The notes beneath the pieces were generated by a model, which was given only the letters and a program-made list of their open reading frames with translations, was not told the origin of the DNA and searched no databases. Position numbers and translations under genes: made by a program. From Ciborinia camelliae (Eukaryota > Ascomycota > Leotiomycetes > Helotiales > Sclerotiniaceae), in NCBI GenBank assembly GCA_025890175.1, contig JANPYM010000001.1, positions 3,884,971 to 3,948,970 of the forward strand: a stretch of 64,000 nucleotides of DNA. The letters are read 5' to 3'. Of the stretch, positions 23,479 through 33,762 are shown piece after piece. Positions within the stretch are counted from its first letter, which is position 1; each line of letters opens with the position of its first letter.

Positions 23479-25122
23479 ATGAGTGAAGGACAAGAAATGC
23501 GCAAGGGAAAGGGTACAGCTCCAGCTCCAGCTCCCGCTCCAGCGACCAGAAAATCAGATGGTGACGTACCCGTACCAAATCATCGAGGTGAACACTCCCA
23601 ATCTTCATTCCTATCACGTATTGGGGCTTCAGCGACGGGGCTGGGGAAGGATTTCTTGGCGGCCGAGGGCGCAGGTGGAACGGGCGAGGGGTTGAGAAAT
23701 GATGTGGCGTCGTTGATGGCGGGGAAGGGTGGTGAGAGTGCGAGGAGTAGAACTCATGGCCGTGGGCAATTTTTTGCAGGAGTTCCGGGTTTGAGAGAGC
23801 CGGATGTTGGATCTGATGGGGGGATTCGAGAGGGAGATGGAGATCAAAAATCAAGACAATGTGCTTTCTGTACTGATCAGTTGCAGAGCGAAAAGGAATT
23901 TACGAGTTTCTTGGATCGTGCACCTTCTCTTACTCCAGCTCATCATTCTGGATATGGATATGGATATAGACCTGGGTCTAGGGGTTTTCCATTATCATCC
24001 GGGTTTGTCGAATCATCTTCGTCTTTCTCTGTCACTCGAAAAAATCTTGCGAGTCCGGAGTTGAAGAGTCCAATCACAGGAATAAAAGATGACGTTCGAA
24101 GAAGAGAGAAAGAAAACGCTTCTGTTATGCAAAAGATCGGGGGGAACCGGAGCGAGTGGGATGATGTTCCGAAAGCGTATCGGACTTCCAGCCTGGGTGA
24201 TGCTGGGACTGGAATTGAAGTTAAGGGAAAGAACACTTCGATGCATGGATTTGGAGATACTTCAAAACGGGAAAATGCACATCTAAGTTTTAATTCGATG
24301 CCAGGAGGTCAGGATACGCAACTATTCGAATGGGACAACGAATGGGACAATGAATGGGATTCTAGTATTTCTGTTTCTAGTGTTCAACGATCTCGAAGTC
24401 TGCAATCCGAAAATGGTAGAATCGGACGAAGATTAAATCAGACGCGCAGATCCTTTCCTTTTCTCTATGATCCTCCTTCCTGTGTCAGGAAAAACCCTCC
24501 CTCTGAGCCTGATGTTTATCCTCACGATTTCCATGTACAAACACGTTGCGATACTCCTATGGGTATCCGAGAGCAGAAGCTACGGGACGGTGACGCGGTT
24601 CGAGAACTTTTATCGAAGCCCGAGACGTGCGTTTGGAATCGTGAGGCGATGGCCTCGGAGTTCGAAACGGGTCGCTCGACTATCACTGGTCGGCCGGAGA
24701 CTTGGTGGGACTACGAGTGGGGATTGAACGGGTCGCAAATGGAGAAGATTGAGGAAATCACTAAAGATCTATGGTTTCCCGGAGCGCCTGTATGTGGGAA
24801 GCCCAGGGCGGATCATCCGTTCCGGCTTATTCCTTCGTTTGGAGAAGAGGAGGGGGGGAGATGGAGAGGGGGTGAAAGGGATGGATGGAAGAGGGATTGG
24901 GAAGGGGTGTTGTATCGCTATGCGGATGAAGTGTGGGGGGAATTATTACCTTTGGTGGACGAGGCGAAGAATGAAATTGAAAGAGAGAAGGAGGAGGAGA
25001 TGGAAGATGGAAATAAGAGGGGGAAATCAATAGCGTTGAGGAGGTTGGGGGTTGTGTTGGGACATTTGAGGGTGCGTAGTAATGGAGGGAGGCTGCGTAG
25101 TATGGGAGGGAGCATTGGGTAG
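23479..25122 (+). CDS. Unrecognised Ser/Gly-rich protein, single exon
   Basis: Uninterrupted frame of 547 aa. ATG 23479 is the first in frame, since the frame upstream begins with a non-ATG codon in hydrophobic, AT-rich sequence unlike the rest. I do not recognise a domain. Visible features are an (AP)n run near residues 15-24 and a Gly/Ala-rich stretch FLAAEGAGGTGEGLRNDVAS near residues 59-78. A CAFCTDQ pair of cysteines and EFTSFLDRAP follow. There is a WDNEWDNEWDSS repeat near residue 290. The C-terminal half is more ordered, including ETWWDYEWGL, EEITKDLWFPGAP and FRLIPSF, then a helical, charged region (DEVWGELLPLVDEAKNEIER) and a basic tail. The Trp-rich acidic motifs resemble short linear interaction motifs, but function is unknown. 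The length, absence of stops and codon phase support a real gene; no splice sites are needed. Confidence 0.7.
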   Translation: MSEGQEMRKGKGTAPAPAPAPATRKSDGDVPVPNHRGEHSQSSFLSRIGASATGLGKDFLAAEGAGGTGEGLRNDVASLMAGKGGESARSRTHGRGQFFAGVPGLREPDVGSDGGIREGDGDQKSRQCAFCTDQLQSEKEFTSFLDRAPSLTPAHHSGYGYGYRPGSRGFPLSSGFVESSSSFSVTRKNLASPELKSPITGIKDDVRRREKENASVMQKIGGNRSEWDDVPKAYRTSSLGDAGTGIEVKGKNTSMHGFGDTSKRENAHLSFNSMPGGQDTQLFEWDNEWDNEWDSSISVSSVQRSRSLQSENGRIGRRLNQTRRSFPFLYDPPSCVRKNPPSEPDVYPHDFHVQTRCDTPMGIREQKLRDGDAVRELLSKPETCVWNREAMASEFETGRSTITGRPETWWDYEWGLNGSQMEKIEEITKDLWFPGAPVCGKPRADHPFRLIPSFGEEEGGRWRGGERDGWKRDWEGVLYRYADEVWGELLPLVDEAKNEIEREKEEEMEDGNKRGKSIALRRLGVVLGHLRVRSNGGRLRSMGGSIG

Positions 25123-26923
25123 AGTACTACCAAGATGGGAATGAGATTGGCTCTTGGATTAAATGATATTTCCATACAATTTTCTAGTATATTGCATGGA
25201 AATATATTTAAGCGATTCTTGATGCTCCTCTTACTTGGTAGAGAGCGACACTGTTATGCGCATGGAATTTGGGTCCGGGGGTGTGAGTTTATCTTCTCCC
25301 CAAGTCTAGCTTCTCCAACGTTTTTGATTCTTCACACCAACGCAAATATTCGTCTTGCAATTGTGGACCAGATGTTAGATATACAACATATAGCATAGCA
25401 TAGCATTGCTACTTCTTCAAAAAATATTCTGTTTGGTCGTATATATATATATATTTTCTTTTTTTTTCAGGTCGGATCCATCCAAACCCTGCTGGCTATA
25501 CTACTGAGTAGTTCCACGGAAAGAACCCATGATATGATCTTCAATAGCGAGTGAATGAATCAAGTGTCGCTGGGTGGGATTTTGATCATGATATTGCTTG
25601 CTTTCCCACCGTTTGATTGTCTTTCGTTACTGGGAATAATATCTAGGTCCCATTGAGTGAGTATCTCTACAATAACCAGTTACAAGCGATGACCAAATAC
25701 CCAAAGAATTCCGGTTGCTGCACAGCTTCAGAGATTCATCGTGAACACCTGAGCGTCTGTCAATTCCTCCAGTGGCTTCTATTTGCTGGGCTTGGTGGCC
25801 CTTGAAGAACTCGATCTAGCCTTTGAAGAGTCAGTCGTTCTGCCGATGATTGCAAGAATTCTAACTAGGAGTTCACGAGAATATTAGTGCAGACAGGATA
25901 ACCGATCGATTTCCTACTCATCTCTTCAAGTGGTATATCTGCATTTTCAAGATATTTTCAAGATATTCATATGCAATTCCTAACACAATCCGTGGTCATG
26001 GATCCATGCAAATATCATCCACACACCTGATATTAAAGAATCGAGCATCGCACACCTCGGGTTCAATACCTATCTTCCGATCATGCCACCGGGTATTCGC
26101 ATTTGCATAATCCGCGGTCTTCTATACTCGTCACGCTGTACGGAAGATTAAACCGCGATGCGGCGCTCTATTTTCTGCTACAGTATTACTCCGCGCTGAT
26201 GGAGATCCTATGGCGCGGTTGCTTTATTAATCGCTACGCTCAGGGATATGATATGATACACCATACTAACCGCAGCTACTCTACCGGTGTTTGAGTCTTG
26301 TTTTGCATCGAAGTGGCGTATTGGGGATTGGAACCGTGGGTTCTTTGTTGCTCGATCACTTACTCACTCACTCACTCACTAGGTAGTGTTTGGAATCGTA
26401 AATTCATCTTGATTGTGATATGATGTTCAAGGGGATGCTGTTGTATCGCTCAGTTTTCCGGTTTTCTGGGCAATGAAATAGAATAGAATGGAATAGAATT
26501 ATAACTTGGTATTGAGGCTTCAAGGTAGTGGATCTTGGATAGTGGATAAGCAGCGGATCAACGGTAAACCTGATGTGGGCTCTCTAACCCCTGGCCTAGC
26601 GAGCTTAGGGACTTTACAGCGCATTCTGCCAGGGCGGTGAAGACCTGGGCACGTACATTGGCTTGACAAGTTGATGTGAAGTCAACAAACGCTGAGAAGA
26701 TGAGGAAAATTTCTTGACCGAGAAACTCAAAAGCCGTCACTAATTTAGAAAAACGATTTTCAAACGCATTCCCTGACGTAAACAAACTTCACTCAAAGAA
26801 AGAATCGCGCGTCAGCACCAGCTGACAATATCAACCATATGCATAGCCCCTTCCTACATGACATGAAGTTCATGCTATGATGCAAACCTCACCACGATAT
26901 AGATAATCCCCATATGAGACCAG
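25123..26923. other. Intergenic, possible decayed sequence
   Basis: 1.8 kb with no intact gene. It contains a short TA run near 25440, ACTC repeats near 26365 and a minus-strand frame of 75 codons at 26558-26785 that I cannot assign. It adjoins two pseudogenes, so further unrecognisable remnants are possible. Confidence 0.45.
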
Positions 26924-27229
26924 CTAAACCAATTTCTTCCATTCCGTTTCACACCATGTCCAGAACTTCTCGCCGTAACACAGGTCACCCTCATTCTCAG
27001 GAGTCATCGCCTTGATAATATCCGGTCGTGGAGTACTTGCATCGGAACGGATTCTTCCCCAAGGAATAATATATGAGCTATTGTTTTCCAACGTGACTTC
27101 AGGCGACAAACCAGCAAAGAGCTCCGTATAGGCGCCATCATTCCTCGGGTTTTCGGTACCTAGGTAGGTAAGTATAGATTCACGCAACCACCCTACCTGA
27201 ATTTGGCAACCAATAGAAGCCCAATTCAT
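26924..27229 (-). pseudogene. Short-chain dehydrogenase/reductase, C-terminal remnant
   Basis: A 101-codon minus-strand frame ends in what looks like the C-terminal region of a fungal SDR (retinol-dehydrogenase-like group): GAYTELFAGLSPEVTLEN, SYIIPWGRIRSD, then DIIKAM and KFWTWCETEWKKLV. The residues before GAYTEL show no family match. The cofactor-binding TGxxxGxG and catalytic YxxxK regions, expected some 150-250 residues upstream, are not found in 27230-27648, where the next feature is the divergent P450 remnant. I therefore read it as a truncated pseudogene. Family assignment rests on recognition of the C-terminal motif and should be tested by a protein search. Confidence 0.6.
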
Positions 27230-27648
27230 GCCGGGATATCACAGCTTACAGTTAAGTAATAGAATGCATAGTAATAATGTACTATCGAACCAAACCTCTA
27301 GCTGGAAGGTAAGCTAAGAGTATCGATTGAATATACTACCCAAGTAAGTCAACACTCATGCACCTCAAACAAGCTATTACAATAACAATACTCCACAAAG
27401 CTTGGAGTCAACCCCGTGTTCATCAACATGGAAATTCGCTTGTGATGCGAGGTCGGAAAAACTGCGAGTGCGTGATCAGAATCTGTACGACGCTAGGTCG
27501 GAGGGTGTGAAAGGAAGATACATGACTGGGGGTTAACAATTCATCTGATCGCAGCACAGATGCTGCTTGTGTGATGATGATGGGATGGGAAATTACTTGG
27601 GGTTTGGCGGTCGGAGCTCGTATGTAATTTATTGAGCTGCTACAGCCA
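27230..27648. other. Former intergenic spacer between SDR and P450 remnants
   Basis: About 420 bp without coding signal. The SDR remnant points left and the P450 remnant right, so this may have been a divergent promoter. Confidence 0.4.
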
Positions 27649-28830
27649 ATGTTTTCACAAGCATTCCTTTTATCTCAGCAAGGCAATATATCAAAAGTGG
27701 CTTCCAACATTTCAGTCCCGGTAGAAGGAGCAACGATCCTCGAAGTCCCAAGCCAGCATGAGAAGAGAGTTGCGTTGCTTTTATTTGTGATATTTTCGGG
27801 ATGCATTGGCTCCAGTATCTGGCTTGGTTTCTACAACATATTTCTGAGTCCCACAGTGAACCTTCCTGGACACCAACTTGCTGCTCTCATGGGTCTGTCT
27901 GTATGAAGCGTATTTTGAACTAGTGAAGAGAGGAGGTGAACAGTTCCCTATTGAGATCAAGAAGATGCATGATGAATATGGTCAATCGTCAGAATCAATC
28001 CAAGCGGACTCCCCATCAACGATCCTGAATATTACGACATTCTCCATCCCACGAGCAAGCAAGCCCTATAACAAGCCAGCGCGTTGGGAGCACCGCTTTT
28101 GTATTCCCGGATCAACGTTCAGCACACCAAGGACCGAGGTGCAGAAGCTAAGTGTCGCCGCGCAGCCACAAGTCCCTTCTTCGCTAGAGCCAAGATCCGA
28201 GAACAAGCTGCGCAGATCCAAGATCTCGTGGATCAAATGTCACACCGGCTGTCTGTCAACAGAATCCGCTGGCAAAAACAACATTCGCAATATTCAAGAT
28301 GTGTCGAAGGAAATGCTTTGCTGCGGATAATATCATGCATGGATCTGGGTTTCGGTCAACCGCTGGGCCTATACAAATCTCCGGACTGCAAATCTCCATT
28401 TGCCATTACTAGGGTGGGTGACTCATGGTCGCATGTACATTTATATTTCGATTAGATCTAGTTGATAACTTGATATTGGACCGTATACCACACCCGCTCG
28501 CGATACGACTACTCCCCCACTCAAACCCATGATTGCATATCGAGAGGCAAGGTCTTTCGCTCCCAGGGATATCCATTATACTAATACATGAACCATTGAT
28601 TGCAAACCAAACTGTAACTAATTAATAAGAAAGAAAAAGTAATAGATCCGACAGGGGAAACAAGCTTCCAGACCATCTTGGCATCATCCGATGTACCCAA
28701 GCACGAATGGAGCCATACACGCACGGCTAAGACATGAATCCGAGTCCCTCGCAGGAGCCGGATTCGAGATAACGGCGTGGAGTGTAGCAATCGCCACGTT
28801 CCATGGTTTGGTTTGCATAACCGAGATGTC
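27649..28830 (+). pseudogene. Cytochrome P450 pseudogene, multiply frameshifted and truncated
   Basis: Remnant of a membrane-anchored fungal P450. The N-terminal anchor (VALLLFVIFSGCIGSSIWLG) and the LSP...LPGHQLAAL proline region are in one frame up to a stop at 27903. YEAYFELVKRGGEQFPIEIK follows in a second frame. A segment matching the IVRINP...INDPEYYDILHP block returns to the first frame. NKPARWEHRFCIPGSTFSTP, SPFFARAKIREQAAQIQDLV, ESAGKNNIRNIQDV and KSPDCKSPFAI each need a new frame. An I-helix relic (ESLAGAGFEITAW, about 28735-28785) is the last recognisable piece. The ExxR and heme-binding Cys regions are missing. At least five frame changes are visible. Three coincide with perfect 4-bp tandem duplications: CTGTCTGT at 27895-27902 and 28249-28256, and AAGCAAGC at 28057-28064. 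The family resembles P450s of secondary metabolism, but the subfamily is not resolved. Confidence 0.82.
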
Positions 28831-29798
28831 GACGGGCGTGAGTGTCAGTGTAATTGAAAAATTTAACTACAGATTCCAGAACCGATTCGGGTTCAAAGTG
28901 AAGTGTATGAAGAAAAAGCTGTAAGCTTTACCCTTCCTACCCTTCCTCCCCTCCCTCCTTCCCCCCTTCCCCCCTCCCCCCCAGCTTTTCCAACCCGATT
29001 CGAGTCATATCAATAGCTCTCATGTAATATCAATAGCTCTCATGTAATATCAACAGCTCTCATGTAATATCAACAGCTTTCATGTAATATCAATAGCATT
29101 CAGGCCATACCAATAGCATTCAGATCGTATCAATAGCTCTCAGGTCGTTCCTAGAGACAGAAAAGAATTATTAATCAATATAAGAAAAGAAGAAAAAGAA
29201 GAGAATAACGGGGGTTCCCCTTTCCATCTCATCTCCTATTGATAGGTAGGTAGGTAAGTATTTACCGAAAGCTACCTAGGTACATATATAGTTGGAGATA
29301 CTAACACGACCCGAATGAATCAGTTACTAAAACGCCCGATTTTCGGGTCGCATCACATCACATCAAATCACACCACATCAAATCGCACCAAGTCAAAAAA
29401 AAAGTTCATATAAAAAATAAATTCTTTCCCCTCCCTCCCTCCCTCCCTCCAACTCAACTCAACTCATCGCAACTCATCGCAAGACCTTATATACGCGGCG
29501 AGCAAGGCAAGGCACGCCGGAAGAGCAGCAAACAACAAGATATCATACCAGTCCACTACACTCCACCTCACTCCCAACCTGCTATGCTACAAGCTGCAAC
29601 TGATTTCATTCCATGCTCAGCTGAAAGATTCATATAGATCATTCCTGATCCTGGAGTGATATCCATCCATTCTTCTCTTTGATCATTCCTCTCCCATTTT
29701 TCTCCAGACCTTTTTTTTCTCGGTCGCTGGTCGTATCACCCTAATAACCCCAAGCCAGACCCCCCTAAGCCATTACTCCATGTGCAAAACTGGAACAT
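28831..29798. other. Intergenic region with 20-bp repeat
   Basis: C/T-rich tracts (28930-28985), seven 20-bp tandem repeats (29008-29147), one ACCTAGGT palindrome (29274-29281), ATCACATCA-type repeats (29350-29395), CTCC repeats and the SDH1 3' flank. No gene seen. Confidence 0.55.
29008..29147. repeat. Seven tandem copies of a 20-bp unit (TATCAATAGCTCTCATGTAA)
   Basis: Exactly 7 x 20 bp with constant spacing. The first four copies are near-identical and the last three diverge at the 3' half (CAGGCCA, CAGATCG, CAGGTCG). The decay gradient suggests older expansion at the right end. Confidence 0.9.
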
Positions 29799-32064
29799 CT
29801 AGTATACACGCTTGAAAGGTGGGACAGCCGCACATTCATTCTCATCCAGGGTGTGTCCTACAACAGCTCTGTAGGTCAAATCAGTTTTACCTTGTGGCTT
29901 CTTTTGGAAGGTCAAAGAATGCTTCATCCATTCCTTGTCATCTCTGTCTGGGTAATCTTCACGGGCATGGGCTCCACGAGATTCCTTTCTTGCGGCAGCT
30001 GCCTCAGCAGTTTGAACACTAGCATAAGTTAGTATAAAAATATTTGAAATAATGGAAACATGCAAAAGGTGAACTTACGCGCACGTCAACAAATTTCTCA
30101 ATTCCAAAGTTTCAACCAAATCCGAGTTCCAGATCATACTTCGGTCTTGAGTCTTGATATCCTTGAATGTTTGATCAACAGCGTTGATCTTTGTGACACC
30201 CTCATCCAAACTTTCTTGAGTTCTGAACACACTAACATCTGTCTGCATGGTCTTTTGCATGGCTAGACGAACCTCGTGTGTGCTCTTGGTACCATCGGCA
30301 GTTCTGATCTGGTCAAGAACGCTAATGGATTCGGCACCAGCATCGGCACTAATCTCCTTGTGTGGCATTCCTGGTTCGAAGTTATCGCGAATGGTGTGTG
30401 ATACGGCACGACCGAAAACGATCAAATCAAGAAGTGAGTTGGCCCCGAGACGGTTGGCACCGTGTACAGAAACACAAGCAGCTTCACCACATGCGAAAAG
30501 ACCTGGTACAACCTGATCTTTACCCTGAGAATCAACAGTGAGAACCTCACCAGTGTACTTGGTTGGGATACCACCCATGTTGTAATGAACAGTTGGCAGA
30601 ACTGGAATAGGTTGCTTTGTGACATCGACACCGGAGAAAATAGATGCAGTCTCAGAGATACCTGGAAGACGTTCGTGGAGAACATCAGGTGGAAGATGGC
30701 TGAGTTGGAGATAGATGTGATCCTTGTCTGGACCAACACCACGTCCGTCTCTGATCTCCATTGTCATTGATCTGGAAACAACGTCACGAGAAGCCAAATC
30801 CTTAGCGGTTGGTGCGTAACGTTCCATAAATCTTTCACCCTCAGAGTTGAGAAGGTATCCACCCTCACCACGAGCACCCTCAGTGATCAAACAACCAGCG
30901 CCATAGATACCAGTGGGATGGAATTGAACGAATTCAAGATCCTGGTTAGGTAAACCGGCACGAGCAACCATAGCCATTCCGTCACCGGTACAAGTGTGTG
31001 CGGATGTACAACTGAAGTAGGCACGTCCGTAACCACCAGTAGCCAAAACGGTGTTGTGTGCACGGAATCTGTGGAGAGTACCGTCTTCTTGGTTGTATGC
31101 AATGACACCCTTACATTGACCATCCTCCATAATCAAGTCGAGTGCGAAGTATTCGATGAAGTAGTTCGTGTTGTGCCTTAACGATTGACCGTATAGAGTG
31201 TGGAGAAGTGCATGTCCTGTTCTGTCAGCAGCTGCACAACATCTGTATGCTTGGCCACCCTTTCCGAACTTTTGTGATTGACCACCGAAGGCACGTTGAT
31301 AACTAGGTAGACTTTGTTAGTACAATCCCATAAATGAGCTACTGCCCAATCTTACATCTTGCCATCGTCCGTTCTCGAGAATGGACAACCATAGTTTTCC
31401 AACTCAATGACAGATGCTGGCGCTTCTCTTGTCATATAATGGATAGCATCTTGATCTCCCAACCAATCTGAACCCTTAACAGTATCGTACATGTGCCATC
31501 TCCAATCATCCTCATGCATATTACCCAGAGCAGCATTAATACCTCCCTGCGCTGCTACCGTATGCGATCGAGTTGGGAAAAGCTTCGATATGCATGCAGT
31601 ATTGAAACCAGCCTCGGCAAGACCGAATGCTGCTCGTAGACCTGCTCCTCCTGCACCGATAACAATAGCATCATATTCGTGATCCTGCCCAAAACCATCA
31701 GACACAACATCCTTTCACATGTGAAGTCGAAATACGTACTACGACCGGGTATTTATTGCTCACGAAAGGCGAGGCTTCCTTTGCTCGAAGTGGCGCATGT
31801 GTGATAATTCGGGCTGCAAATTGGACATTAGCCAATGGTCCGGACATGAGAAGCCGTGGCAGACATACCTGCAGGTCTCGTCGAGGAGAAAGTTCTGGTT
31901 TGATTCTTCAATGCCCTCGAGAACTATAATCGCAGTGAATATTAGCATTGTACTCTTATTCTTCTGTTTTTACCAGACGCGGGGGGGCCCGAGGTAAGAG
32001 TGAGAGTGAGAGTGGAACATACCGAAGAACCAGCTGTGAATCTACGCATAGCAAATGAAGACAT
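29799..32064 (-). CDS. SDH1: Succinate dehydrogenase flavoprotein subunit, mitochondrial
   Basis: Catalytic FAD subunit of complex II, oxidising succinate to fumarate in the TCA cycle at the inner mitochondrial membrane. Six minus-strand exons (32064-32023, 31923-31869, 31813-31740, 31684-31356, 31302-30079, 30018-29799) total 1944 nt, giving 647 aa. The first three tiny exons encode a Ser/Arg-rich mitochondrial targeting sequence ([14 protein letters not shown]...FSSTRPAARI). The Rossmann FAD site is [20 protein letters not shown]. The covalent-FAD histidine is in [17 protein letters not shown] (about His98). The substrate region includes [20 protein letters not shown] and [20 protein letters not shown]. 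The second FAD contact is [20 protein letters not shown]. The C terminus has [20 protein letters not shown]. Everything expected is present and intact, so this is a functional copy. Introns are 53-99 bp. Confidence 0.98.
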
Positions 32065-33762
32065 TGTGATTTGTGTAGAATATTATGAAAGAAAGAGGAG
32101 GGGAGAAGAGCGTGCAACACCAGAATTAATATAAGGTCTCTGTATTAAACCTTTAGAGATTGGCAATGAAGGCAATGGAGGCAACTCAGGTTAGTTCAAG
32201 GGCGTTTCCAAATCTTCAATACCAATTCGGGATTAAACATAACGATGATGGCTCGATGGTACCTTAGTAAGATATTTTAATAAATCGGACCAATCAAATA
32301 AATCTATTTCCAATTATTTCGATTAAATGTTCCGAGTCCCAATTTCAGTAGCCGAAACCCGGAAAAAACCGCATACTAGAATCTGATTTTATCAAGAGAT
32401 CTCTTATTGAATCTAACGTGATGATCTTTATCAGGATTCAAATATTCCAAGATCAATAGCAATCATAAGCAGGTAGGAGATAGAGGGTCTCGTCCAATTT
32501 TCAAACAGTAATATTGAATGGTTGAATTGATATATATTTTATAATCTTTTTTTTATAGAAAATATCCATTAATGATACCCGTGGAGAGCAGTGATATTTC
32601 ATATCATATAGGTGATGACTAAGCATTGGATATGTCGGGGGAAGATTCCTCCGAGCTGGAGGTGAAAATCATCAATGCCTTTTCCGAATCTCTCATACTC
32701 CTATATTGATTGTACTGTACTTACTAACATCCTCTTTCAAATCATTAATAGTCTGCCTCCACGGCAGTGGCTCCCGGAGGGCTAGCGGAGCGTCATTCCG
32801 ATTGATCTATTGACTTTTTGATTGATTGATCGATTATATATTGATTTATATTCATGGGGGCAATAGTCAACTATACTCGAAGGTTTCCTTTTTTTTACAA
32901 GGTAATGTTTCATTTCCAGATAGTCTGGACAATGCAGACTACCTCCATACAAATATCCACTCGATAGCTGAAGTGTCACATAGACGATGTTTCTGCCCAT
33001 TGCCGTTATATCATATATTGCGCTCTGAACCATTTACTTGGGATTGCTGGAGTGGTACAGAATATATTATGGTTGTTTCATGTCCCAGTATTCGGAAGCA
33101 ATGTAGCTTGCAGTACATAAAACAGATGGTTTCTTTTATTTTCTTTTCTTGGCATTTTACCTTTTATCTCAATCCTCCTCTTTATTCGTGGCCGTTATCT
33201 TTGGGAAACCCTAGGTTGAAATGCTCCGTCCCGTCATATCACAAGTTATAAATGTCAAGCCTCCTTCCCCACAGATTTCCCGGCAAAGTCCCTCGTGGTC
33301 ATTTCAAAGTATGTGATGACCACCAGGATGAATACCGGCAGAAGTCTATACGCCACCGACTTACTCCATATATCAAAATATATTGGGATTTAATAAATTT
33401 CATCCTTCATGTATCACGTTCGTCGGTAAGGCCATCCGTATAATTTACAATGGGATGAAATATTGCTCAAACGACCAAATGGATAATGGCTATTATCGCT
33501 TACCTTTCAATATCTGGAGAAATCTTGACTCTTTCCCGAATGTTGTGTTTCCCGCGTTTGCTTTTACTTTTGCTATCCCCTGAGTAGGTTGTTTCGAGTT
33601 CATCCCTTCACTTGTCACGCATGTTTGATGAGCAATGTATGTCCCTGTTGAATTTCAGTGAGGCCATATATAAGCAGGATCATCTTCCCATGTTAAAATA
33701 TCTGCTCTAATAATTCAAATTCCTACATACATCTCTGGAAGATTTTGTAGAAAGCGACCAAC
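32065..33762. other. Divergent intergenic region, SDH1 / CDH
   Basis: 1.7 kb of A+T-rich DNA separating SDH1 (minus) and cellobiose dehydrogenase (plus), so it holds both promoters. A plus-strand frame of 141 codons at 32826-33251 has no recognisable domain and poor composition. No gene seen. Confidence 0.5.

Noticed and set aside
25123..26923. Transposon or CRISPR-like arrays in the window
   Set aside because: I looked for long terminal or inverted repeats, transposase or reverse-transcriptase motifs and spaced repeats; none was seen. CRISPR is not expected in a fungus.
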